Assembly: GCA_009911305.1 (NCBI GenBank)
Contig: QXXC01000039.1
Coordinates: forward strand, 1-39,738
Reading direction: 5' to 3'
Length of the DNA: 39,738 bases
Source of the DNA: Clostridiaceae bacterium
GTDB lineage: Bacteria; Bacillota; Clostridia; Lachnospirales; Lachnospiraceae
Both the position numbers and the translations under genes were made by a program. Below are positions 1 to 8,036 of the stretch, in pieces. How positions within the stretch are numbered: position 1 is the stretch's first letter; every line of letters starts with the position of its first letter. The notes beneath the pieces are model-generated. The model saw only the letters and a list, made by a program, of their open reading frames with translations. It was not told the DNA's origin and did not search any database.

Positions 1-825
1 CTTCTCAGGCGTGCAGAGGGCGCGGATAGCGAGTGTTGTTTACTCGAGAATTAATGCAATGATGTACTAGTATAGCAGACAATAAATAGCTCATAGTTTT
101 GCATTTACGCCATTTATTGATAATCCGTTGATAAAGCAATACAAATATTATGAGTTGCTTTATGAACGATGTACTAGTCCCCTTCGCCGTGGGCATTTCA
201 GCCCGTGTGACTGGCTTGTTCCAATCTCAGACTACTATGGGACTGCTGACTGCCTGTATCTTCATCACTCTGTACAGCTCCAATACAGGCTCTCAAACGT
301 TCCTAAATCTCTATCCTTTTGCAGATTTAACCGCTTGAAGACCTTAGGCTGCTACCTTACACCGTAGGGATAAATACACTTTGAATCATAGTTGCCGTGT
401 ATTCTGCACGGTATTCCACCCATGCAGGAATGTACCGAAAAACCAGCGGCACATTCTTCCCTAATCTTTCACCCTTTCGGATGCCGTTCACTCTTACGAT
501 GCTGCATAGCTTATTCTGCGTGTAACCATAGTCTTCGGAAGACCGCACTATATATTCCGTATCCATAAGGACTTAGGATATCAAGTTACGACTTCTTCAC
601 GCTTTATACGTAGGCGGATACAGCCGCCCCGCATAGTGAAGTATTATCCCGCACACCGCCTACGGCTTTGATATGCCATCATCAGCGTTGATTCCGTGTG
701 GCAAGGGTACTTCCCCCTTGATTTCGAGATTTAAGTTCTGACAGCTCATTCTTATTTCTAAGTGATTTCTGCCGGTCGTTTTTGGTCAGTTTATCAGACT
801 GTCCTTGTGCGACAACGTTTCGCAC
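1..825 (-). mobile_element. 5' portion of a probable group II intron (runs off left edge)
   Basis: The helicase reading frame is lost exactly where the minus strand reads GTGCG (821-825), the conserved first bases of group II introns. The upstream exon reads smoothly up to position 826. The next ~800 nt are rich in short inverted repeats, lack a long ORF and look like structured RNA, as expected for intron domains I-III. An internal 69-codon frame (357-566) is not recognised. No intron-encoded reverse transcriptase starts inside the window; it would have to lie to the left. An 11-base motif (GATGTACTAGT, at 61 and 169) occurs twice. Domain V and the 3' exon are not visible, so the identification rests on the boundary and the structure-like character. 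If correct and functional, the intron would splice out and restore the helicase exon at this point. Confidence 0.58.
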
Positions 826-3360
826 GATTCTTGTAAAAATGGCTCTCATCTATAAAGAGCCTGTCTATGCCCAATTCCTCAAAGTTTATCACGCTGTCTT
901 TCCGCTTGGTGTCATTGAGTTTGTCGAGCTTTGCCCTGATAGCTTTCCTTGTTTTCATGAGCTGCTTGACCGTGAACTGCTCCCCGTGGGATGCCTGCAC
1001 GTCGTCAATGCCACGCTCAATGTCGTCAAGCTGACGCATGAGCTGTTCCCTCTGGCGTTCCTCGCTGATGGGGATTCTCTCGAACTGACTATGCCCGATA
1101 ATCACCGCATCGTAAGCACCTGTCGCAATCCTGCCGCAGAACTTCTTTCGGTTTCCCGTTTCAAAATCCCGCTTGGTCGTCACAAGAATGTTGGCAGATG
1201 GGTAGAGCCTTAAATACTCCGATGCTCATTGACCGACAAGGTGGTTCGGCACGACAAACATAGACTTCTGGCATAGCCCTAACCGCTTGCTTTCCTGTGC
1301 GGCGGCGACCATTTCAAAGGTCTTGCCCGCCCCTACTTTGTGTGCAAGGAGCGTGTTGCCGCCGTAAAGGATATGGGCGATGGCGTTCACTTGATGCGGT
1401 CTTAATTTAATCTCTGGGCTGATGCCGCCGAACGTGATGTGGCTTCCGTCATATTCACGGGGTCTGATGCTGTTAAACGTGTCATTGTAGTAGCGTACAA
1501 GCCTGTTCCTCCGCTCTGGGTCTTTCCAAATCCAGTCCCCAAACGCCTGCTTTATTACCTCCTGCTTTGCCTGTGCCGCCGTGGTTTCCTTATGATTCAG
1601 CACCGCTTTTTTATTGTGGTGTTCATCATAAACATAATCAAAGATGCGGGTGTCACGGAGATTCAAGGTGTCCTCCATGATGCGGTAGGCACTCGCCCGT
1701 TTCGTTCCATAAGTGCTGTCCGCCTTGACATTCCCCACGTCGGAATTCTTATTCTCAATGAACCAGTCGCCGCTATGCGGCGTATAGCGTACTTGCAGCC
1801 TGCCCATTGCATGGCTTGACGGCGTTAAAAGCTCCACCATGAACTGCTGTATATCCTCCTGCGGTATCCACGTCGTCCCCAGTCGGACGGAGATTTCACT
1901 TGCAGGCAAATCCTTTGGGATGACTTTTTCCAGAGCTGATACGTTGGCTGCAAGCTCTGGGTCTGCCTTTGCCGTTATCTCTGCGATTTTCAGCTTCTCC
2001 CGCACGTTGCCCGATAAATACTCGTCTGCGGTCACATACCTTGCAGGCTCGGAAGATGGAACTTTAAAAATAACTCCCTGCAAATCTCTTATGATTTCCT
2101 CCTGCGTCCTGCCTGTGAGCCGTGCCATATATTCTAAATCGACACGGGCTTTCTCCCCAATGGAAAGAGCAAGGGCTTCGCTGGCGGTTTCCACAAAGGT
2201 CACTTCACGGTGGGGCTTTATCGTCCGTTTTGTAAACATATCCGCCTTGCGTTTGAATTTCCCCTCATCGTCAAGCACTTCCAAAGAGCATAACAGGAAA
2301 TAGCTTTCGTCTGCCGCAAAAGCAAGGTAGTTCCCCCTGCTGTTAATCAGACCGTATTTTTTTGTAAACACATCATAGAAACGGTTCAAGTTTTTCTGCT
2401 CGGTCTGTATCATTTCCTCTGGGTAATCGTCGGTCTGGTACTGGATGAGCTTTCTCACACAATCACGGATTTCCAACAATCCCTTAATGCGGTTTTCTGC
2501 GGTCATGGACGCCTTTGCAGGGGTCATGGTGTTATTCTCTCGGAAGTAAACCCTGCCGTCCACAAGGGCAAAAGAGAAGTTCCGCACGTTCGGGTCGGCA
2601 GGGATGGATTTGTCCTGCTCATCAGAAATACGGTCAATCTCATCCTCCTGCTCTGGGATTTCGCCGTTTATCCGCTGCATGGCTTCATGGAGAAGCCCCG
2701 CAAGCGGCACATCGGGATAGGCTTTGCAAACGCTGTCCATGCCGAACCTCGTGCTTTCCATCTTCATCTCACCAAGCACCATCTCTGGATTCTGGACAAA
2801 ATAGCTGTTCATTGTGATGCCGTTATCATCTGTATCAAGGTGTACCCACTCTGGCTCAATGTCAATTACGCTGTCACGCTTTTGCAGGATAAGGATGTCG
2901 CTCGTGACCTCCGTGCCTGCGTTTGCCCGAAACGTGTTGTCGGGAAGCCTTACCGCCCCTAAAAGCTCGGCTCTCTGTGCGATATATTTCCGCACTTCTG
3001 GGCTTGCCTTGTCCATCGTTCCCTTAGAGGTGATAAACATTACAACGCCGCCTGCCCGCACCTTATCCAGAGCCTTTGCGATAAAATAGTCATGGATTAA
3101 AAATTTCTGGGCATTATAGCGGCTGTCGTTGACTTTGAACTCCCCGAACGGAATGTTGCCAAGCACCACATCAAAATGGTTGTCTGGGAGCTTCGTGTCC
3201 TCAAACCCCTCAATGGCGATGCTGGCTTTCTGGTAGAGCTGCTTCGCAATCCTGCCCGATAACGGGTCAATCTCGATGCCGTGCAGCTTCGATTTCTCCA
3301 TGCTGTCGGGCAGCAATCCTAAAAAATTGCCCGTGCCGCAGGACGGCTCGGTTGCCGTCC
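826..3360 (-). pseudogene. ICE-type N6-DNA methylase / SNF2 helicase fusion, fragment with in-frame stop
   Basis: This is the middle of the very large methylase-helicase protein carried by Tn1549/Tn916-like conjugative elements. The frame opens at about 3360 with methylase motif I (EPSCGTGNF), before any start codon. Motif IV appears as GNIPFGEF (3142-3165). Helicase Walker A is HKVGAGKT (near 1320-1345), and motif II is DESH (near 850). The ORF from 1226 to 3316 stops at TGA (1226-1228) where the family has Trp (VGQ*ASEYLRLYP); the same frame resumes after it and continues to 826. The N-terminal part before motif I is missing, and the C-terminal part is separated by the putative intron. Family members are commonly over 2,000 residues; only about 840 codons remain here. 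I regard it as non-functional. TGA recoding is unlikely, because other genes here use TGA as stop and TGG for Trp. Confidence 0.85.
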
Positions 3361-3401
3361 TATAAATGATACAATGTAATTTTTACAACTCTGTACTATA
3401 G

Positions 3402-3463
3402 TAACGATGAACACGCACCGGGTGCATTTGCATACGGTTTTAACAGTTGGGGATTCATCGTTA
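3402..3463. repeat. 10-bp inverted repeat at the helicase/methylase break
   Basis: TAACGATGAA (3402-3411) and TTCATCGTTA (3454-3463) are perfect inverted copies 42 nt apart. Inside the spacer is a smaller palindrome, GCACCGGGTGC. The structure lies between the point where methylase similarity ends (about 3360) and the stop codon of the next gene (3477). No U-run follows on either strand, so it is not a typical terminator. It could be part of an attachment site left by insertion of the neighbouring element, or a regulatory dyad. Confidence 0.5.
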
Positions 3464-3476
3464 TGAGTTTCAAGCG

Positions 3477-3992
3477 TTACTCTTTATCCTGTTTTTCCTC
3501 TGTTTTGCGGCTTTCTATCCAACGATACTTCTCATCTTTATATAAACTGGAAAACTCATCACATTTATCGTATCTATGCCCCAAAAGATTAGGACGCATC
3601 GAATCCCGTACTGATAAAATCAGATTCTCATCTGCATTATTATCTACTAATGCCATCATAGCGAGCATATACCCCACATGAAGCCCTGTTATATACCCCT
3701 CTTGATGAAAATTGTGAATCAAAAGTTCATCAGGCAAGCCATCATATCCTTTTGGCGCAAGACCCTCCCTAAAAAGATGTTCCGACCAAAGAGCGGCTAC
3801 TTCTTGTTTCGCTTCCGGACTGTTGAGCAGGTTTTCAATTGTTTCAGGAATATCTTTTAGCTTGCTTTTGAGATAATCAGAAACAGTTTTTATAAGCTCT
3901 GTCAAAATAACCGCCGACTCTGTGTTGATAGTTGACTTTACTGCATCAGCCACCCCATCGCCGATATGTATTTCATTTTTGTTTTCAGCCAT
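3477..3992 (-). CDS. Hypothetical protein, 171 aa
   Basis: Not recognised. The protein is acidic and helical in character, with no signal peptide, no convincing membrane segment and no cysteine pattern. A central segment (about residues 98-117) is rich in Gly, Met, Ala and Leu around a YITGLHVGYM stretch and could be a buried helix. The C-terminus is charged (Lys/Glu). It begins one base after the flavodoxin stop codon, so the two are probably co-transcribed and perhaps translationally coupled. It is the last gene of the small block 3.4-6.4 kb and abuts the break in the ICE gene, so it is probably cargo of the inserted element. Confidence 0.7.
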   Translation of the reverse strand: MAENKNEIHIGDGVADAVKSTINTESAVILTELIKTVSDYLKSKLKDIPETIENLLNSPEAKQEVAALWSEHLFREGLAPKGYDGLPDELLIHNFHQEGYITGLHVGYMLAMMALVDNNADENLILSVRDSMRPNLLGHRYDKCDEFSSLYKDEKYRWIESRKTEEKQDKE

Positions 3993-3993
3993 T

Positions 3994-4440
3994 TTATTCT
4001 CTCCCGCTTATTTTATTGTAAAACGCTACAGCACCATCAATCTCTTCTTCGGTCGGATGCCCTTTGGCAATCCCCCCGACAAGTTTGAACGGGCCATAGG
4101 TGTCATAACCTCTGCAGCCATAACTTCCCATTACCTTTACGCCATTTGACTCAAGCGTCTTTGTAATGCTCTTTACATACCCACCGCTTGGATTCCCGCA
4201 AGTATAGAGAAGGAACGCCTGTTTTCCTGACGGAATTTTTGCAGCAAACTCTTCCATACGCTTGTAGAACTTTCCAAAAGCAATCCCAGCGGCAAGCCCC
4301 ACCATATCATATCCTGACAGTTCTACAGACTCAGCATTTTCAATGCTGACAGCTTCCGCATTATGCTTTTGTGTAATCGCATCTACAATCTTTTTTGTAT
4401 TTCCATGGTGGGTGGATTCATAAATGATGATAGATTTCAT
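3994..4440 (-). CDS. Flavodoxin family protein
   Basis: A 148-residue flavodoxin-fold protein expected to bind FMN and transfer electrons in the cytoplasm. The N-terminal beta strand and phosphate loop read IIIYESTHHGNTKKIV (residues 3-18), matching the flavodoxin T/S-x-T-G-N-T type loop. Later segments YDMVGLAAGIAFGKFYKRM and AFLLYTCGN fit the isoalloxazine-binding loops. Length matches single-domain flavodoxins (about 140-170 aa). It lies 18 nt downstream of the Ada-like gene and 1 nt upstream of the 171-aa gene, in one apparent transcript. The electron-transfer partner cannot be deduced from the neighbours. Confidence 0.9.
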   Translation of the reverse strand: MKSIIIYESTHHGNTKKIVDAITQKHNAEAVSIENAESVELSGYDMVGLAAGIAFGKFYKRMEEFAAKIPSGKQAFLLYTCGNPSGGYVKSITKTLESNGVKVMGSYGCRGYDTYGPFKLVGGIAKGHPTEEEIDGAVAFYNKISGRE

Positions 4441-4458
4441 AAAAACTCGCCTCCTGCC

Positions 4459-4761
4459 TTATAGACTAAATTTTTCCTGATACTTTTGTGGATCAGCCAT
4501 ATACTCTTTATATTTTTCACGCAGGCAATTGCCACAAGGACGAAACCCGGCAGCAAGGGCTGTCTTTTCATCGGCAAAAAATACTCGGAACTTTTCATAA
4601 CTTCCAGGAAATCTCCGAATGGCAGAAAGTGCAGACGGGCAATCCATCCGCCCATAAATTTTCATCCTGCTGTTTCCACCAAATGTGCCTGGAATCTCAG
4701 AAAAATACTCTTTGCCATCCGCACCCATCAATTTATACAATTTCTTTTTTGCCACTGCCAT
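4459..4761 (-). CDS. Ada-type zinc-binding domain protein, 100 aa
   Basis: The protein consists mostly of a region resembling the N-terminal metal-binding domain of the Ada methyl-phosphotriester repair protein: a DCPSA segment, then FFADEKTALAAGFRPCGNC (residues about 62-80). In Ada four cysteines bind zinc and one accepts the methyl group. Here the RPCxxC pair is intact, but only one cysteine is visible in the first pair, so repair activity is uncertain. There is no methyltransferase or AraC-type helix-turn-helix domain, unlike full Ada. Stand-alone Ada-like domains occur in Clostridia with unknown roles. It precedes the flavodoxin by 18 nt. Confidence 0.75.
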   Translation of the reverse strand: MAVAKKKLYKLMGADGKEYFSEIPGTFGGNSRMKIYGRMDCPSALSAIRRFPGSYEKFRVFFADEKTALAAGFRPCGNCLREKYKEYMADPQKYQEKFSL

Positions 4762-4817
4762 AATCCTCCTCTTCTATATACAAAATTCAAGCACATTGAT
4801 ATTTGGTACGCTGTAAA

Positions 4818-6064
4818 TCATTTATTTTTTTGCTGATCCAGCTCTTTTATCGTTTTTCCATCAGGATTTATCCACATAATATTCCCATTTGCACTCCCGC
4901 CAATGATGCAAGCGGCCGCAGTTGATGTGCTGTTAAAATAGACATCGTCCACAAATACGCCATCTTTGACCTTGCCTTCTGCTATAAGACGCATCCGCAT
5001 AGTTTTGATATGCTTATGGCAGGACTTTGTTTCAGCCGGACAAAATCCGGAGCCTTTGCAGACAGTAAATCCATTACCTGATATCCTGCCTGTAGCGGCA
5101 ACTTTTTCCCGGCAAGATGAAAGACCTCACCATCGGATATCTGCGCCGATATTGAAACCGCTTCACTATTTTTTTCATCCGATAAGTCAGGGGACGCCTG
5201 CTGCGACGCATCTATGTCTTTCAGTGGGATACCATTTTTGTCCTTCCATTCTGCAAGGCCATTCGAATTTTTACCGCAAACAAAAGTGGCTGCATAAGAA
5301 GGGCTACCAAACAGCACATCTTCCTGTAAAATTCCATCTATATCAATAGCTGCAGCGTGCTGCTCTCTTAGTTTTTTAATCCGTTGTGGGGCATAATCCG
5401 CAACCTTTGGATAAATAAAGCTGCCTTTCAGCACCCAAAATCCGTCAGAGTCCAGCTTCCCTGTCGCATTTCCACCCTTGCCATGGCTTCGGGAAAAATA
5501 CAACATCCCATCCCCTTCATCACTTTTTTCGGATTCAGAAGGCTTCAGCGGCTCAAATGCCATATATCCAAGTGCCGGTGCCACAAGCATCGCATTAATA
5601 ATAAACTCCTCCAGCAAGTCCCGTATCTGCTTTGGCATTGGCGATTGCGGAGGGGTATTCCCATTTTTGACAAGATATCTGTCCGCATCTTTTGCTATGG
5701 TATAAAAACGGTTTTCCAGATACTTAATACGCCCTTTTTCTAATGTACCGTCAGGCGTAATAAAAATAATGGCTTCTGTCCAATAGCTGCCATCCTTTTC
5801 AAAAGTGTGTGGCTGGGTAAGGCGCTTTAGGACATCGTCACCTTCACCGATATAGATGAACTGCCGCCAGGTGGAATCATCCCTCCCAAAGAGAAAATAA
5901 ACTCCCGGCGTGTTAAGATCTGTCAGGTCGGCAAAACATTCTTTCAGCATTCCTCTCGGAATCTTATAGGCAATGCCATTCCAGTTTGAAAGCGTAGCCT
6001 GCCATCGGCCTGCGGCGGTACCGTCCATAAGATATAAATTAATGCTTTTTCCAAGTGATGGCAT
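4818..6064 (-). pseudogene. GIY-YIG nuclease-like protein with DUF4357 repeats, frameshifted
   Basis: The N-terminal half contains the GIY-YIG core: GVYFLFG, then about 15 residues on FIYIGEGDDVLKRL, and a Glu-containing helix (LENRFYTIAKD). Two DUF4357-like modules follow; the first includes SPSYAATFVCGKNSNGLAEWKDKNG. The main frame (367 codons including leader codons) reads out of register near 5072-5077 and stops at 4982. From the same point the other frame reads sensibly (GFTVCKGSGFCPAETKSC...) to a stop at 4818 and completes the second DUF4357 module. One missing base explains this. I favour the ATG at 6064 because an AGGAGG lies 8 nt upstream; the longer frame starts at a TTG. DUF4357 modules often sit at the C-terminus of GIY-YIG proteins. 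The nuclease part could still be made. Confidence 0.8.
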
Positions 6065-6081
6065 TGCCATTTCCTCCTCTG

Positions 6082-6327
6082 TCAAATTGTAAGATTTTTC
6101 TGCTTCATGCTTTTTATTTCAATTTTTTCATCATTGTCCAAAACAAAAGCCTGCTCATAGGTGACTCCAACGGCTCTTGCGATTTCTATCATCTCATCCA
6201 GCGTGACCGTATCCCTTTTCAGCTTTTTCCCAAAATTTTGAGGTGACTGGCCAATGCGCCGGGCTAGTTCTGACGCGCTTATCCCCTTTTTGTTACATAG
6301 TTCCCATATCATATCAGACGTTTTCAT
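6082..6327 (-). CDS. XRE-family helix-turn-helix regulator, about 81 aa
   Basis: A small DNA-binding protein of the Cro/C1 type. The HTH lies at ISASELARRIGQSPQNFGKK followed by a third helix region (TVTLDEMIEIARAVGVTYEQAF). I chose the ATG at 6327 because GGAGCGGAG lies just upstream; an earlier ATG at 6351 has no ribosome-binding site. It is the first gene of the transcript leading into the GIY-YIG gene. A promoter with a 14-bp dyad in its spacer lies at 6366-6394, which suggests autoregulation. It may control the downstream cargo genes. Confidence 0.88.
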   Translation of the reverse strand: MKTSDMIWELCNKKGISASELARRIGQSPQNFGKKLKRDTVTLDEMIEIARAVGVTYEQAFVLDNDEKIEIKSMKQKNLTI

Positions 6328-6365
6328 TTCTCCGCTCCATTCTGAAAGCATATATCACTATAAAT

Positions 6366-6394
6366 AATATAAACCGTTTGGTTTCAAAACACAA
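6366..6394 (-). promoter_or_regulatory. Candidate promoter with operator for the XRE gene
   Basis: On the minus strand TTGTGT (6389-6394) and TATATT (6366-6371) are separated by 17 nt. Inside the spacer, AAACC-GTTT-GGTTT (6371-6384, plus strand) is a perfect 5-bp-arm dyad that overlaps the -10 edge, a classical position for a repressor operator. The XRE start lies about 40 nt downstream. Confidence 0.6.
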
Positions 6395-6416
6395 TACCTT
6401 AACGCTCAAGATTTCA

Positions 6417-6458
6417 TACATCAAAAACACCCCGCCGAAGCGAGATGTTTTTGATGTA
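6417..6458. terminator. Strong bidirectional terminator after the recombinase pair
   Basis: The arms TACATCAAAAACA and TGTTTTTGATGTA enclose a GC-rich part closed by a four-base loop (CGAA on plus, TTCG on minus). The A- and T-rich outer arms give a U-run in either direction. It sits 3 nt beyond the stop of the recombinase gene (6462) and upstream of the XRE promoter, separating the two transcripts. Confidence 0.85.
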
Positions 6459-6461
6459 ACT

Positions 6462-8036
6462 CTATGCTGTTATCTCCGTACCGTCCCGGAAAGTCACTGC
6501 CATCTCCTTATTCCTGCCAACCGTCACGAAATCCACCATGCTGCTCCAAAGCCTTTCGTCAAATCCAGCAATGATGCCATCCTGCACCTTCAAAACTTTG
6601 ATGAAGCCTGCCAGCCTCTCATTTTGCGCTTCCTTTTCCGTAATGGCTCTGGCAACCTCATCGTACCGTGCTTTAGACGTATCATACCGCTCCACCAGCC
6701 CATTATAGCGTTCCTGGTATTCCCCCTGGTCTTGCGCTATACGGGCGTTCTCATCTATGGCACTCTGCACCCTCCCCGCCAACACCGCCATGTCGTTTTC
6801 CAATCTGCGCTTCTCTTCCTCCAGCGCATCCGTCCGGCAAAGTGTTTCCCGGATAGTTTCCGCATTCGCTACAATCTCCGCCCTTTCAGAAACCAACTTG
6901 TCATAGGCGGATAGGAATGCCGCTTTAACCTCTTCTTCCGTCACATGGGGAGTCCCGCATTTTTTATCCTTATATTTGCTGTTGCATTGGTAAATGACCC
7001 TGCGGTACTTATCCGTGGAATGCCAGACCTTGGAGCCAAACCATCCGCCGCAGTCAGCGCATTTAATTTTATTGGAGAAGATGCTGACCCCGCTGTACCG
7101 GGAGCCGCCCCGTTTCCGTTTCTCCAGCTCCACCTGCACCATATCGAAAACTGTAGGGTTGATGATGGCTTCGTGGTTTCCCTCCACATAATACTGTGGG
7201 ACTTCACCCTCGTTCTTTTTCGTCTTCTTATTCAGGAAATCCACCGTAAATTCCTTCTGGAGGAGGGCATCCCCCTTGTATTTTTCGTTGGAAAGCATCC
7301 GGCGCACCGTCTGCTGGTTCCACACATCTTTCCCGCCCGGTGTCTTGATGCCGCGCCTGGTAAGCTCCGCCGCAATGGAATGGGGAGAAAGCCCTTCAAG
7401 GAATAAGCTGAATATCAGCCGCACTGTTTCAGCTTCCTTGGGATTCACCACAATCCTGCCATCCGGCCCTTTATCCAGGCCAAGGACCCGGCTGTAGGCA
7501 AAACTGACCTTTCCATCGGCAAAACGCTTCCTCTGCCCCCAGGTGACATTCTCCGAAATGGAGCGGCTCTCCTCCTGCGCCAGCGAGGACATGATGGTGA
7601 TCAGCAGTTCCCCCTTGGAATCCAGCGTCCAGATGTTCTCTTTCTCGAAATATATCTCAATGCCCCTGTCCTTCAGCTCCCGGACTGTCGTAAGGCTGTC
7701 TACTGTGTTCCTCGCAAAACGGCTGACCGACTTCGTGATGATGAGGTCTATTTTTCCGGCTTTCGCGTCAGCGATCATGGCTTTAAAGCCTTCCCGTTTT
7801 TTAGTGGAAGTTGCGCTGATGCCTTCATCCGTATATATCCCGGCAAATTCCCAGTCGTCACGCCCCTGGATGTAACTGGTATAATAGTCTACCTGCGCCT
7901 CGTAGCTTGTGACCTGGTCTTCATGATCGGTGCTGACACGGGCGTATCCCGCTACACGACGCTTTTTTGTCCCGGCCAGCGGCTCAGCCGTATATTTTTT
8001 AACCGTCGCGGGTATTGTTGTCACTTTTTTCGCCAT
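6462..8036 (-). CDS. Large serine recombinase, 524 aa
   Basis: A site-specific recombinase that would cut and join att sites through a 5'-phosphoserine link. The N-terminal resolvase domain begins RRVAGYARVSTDHED with the nucleophile Ser35. SRFARNTVDSL and EESRSISENVTWGQR match conserved active-site and helix E regions. The recombinase domain follows. A zinc ribbon starts near IKCADCGGWFGSK and continues through CNSKYKDKKCG. A coiled coil covers about residues 385-480. This is the full Int/TnpX layout. Its start overlaps the end of the upstream recombinase gene by 16 nt, indicating coupled expression. It is the last gene of its operon, before the terminator at 6417-6458. Confidence 0.95.
   Translation of the reverse strand: MAKKVTTIPATVKKYTAEPLAGTKKRRVAGYARVSTDHEDQVTSYEAQVDYYTSYIQGRDDWEFAGIYTDEGISATSTKKREGFKAMIADAKAGKIDLIITKSVSRFARNTVDSLTTVRELKDRGIEIYFEKENIWTLDSKGELLITIMSSLAQEESRSISENVTWGQRKRFADGKVSFAYSRVLGLDKGPDGRIVVNPKEAETVRLIFSLFLEGLSPHSIAAELTRRGIKTPGGKDVWNQQTVRRMLSNEKYKGDALLQKEFTVDFLNKKTKKNEGEVPQYYVEGNHEAIINPTVFDMVQVELEKRKRGGSRYSGVSIFSNKIKCADCGGWFGSKVWHSTDKYRRVIYQCNSKYKDKKCGTPHVTEEEVKAAFLSAYDKLVSERAEIVANAETIRETLCRTDALEEEKRRLENDMAVLAGRVQSAIDENARIAQDQGEYQERYNGLVERYDTSKARYDEVARAITEKEAQNERLAGFIKVLKVQDGIIAGFDERLWSSMVDFVTVGRNKEMAVTFRDGTEITA

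Noticed and set aside
357..566. 69-codon minus-strand frame inside the putative intron
   Set aside because: No family recognised, lies within the region expected to be structured intron RNA, and does not continue as a reverse transcriptase. Kept only as a remark under the intron.
1226..1228. TGA read as tryptophan or selenocysteine
   Set aside because: Many other genes here use TGA as stop and TGG for Trp, and the family has Trp at this position, so a simple nonsense mutation is more likely.
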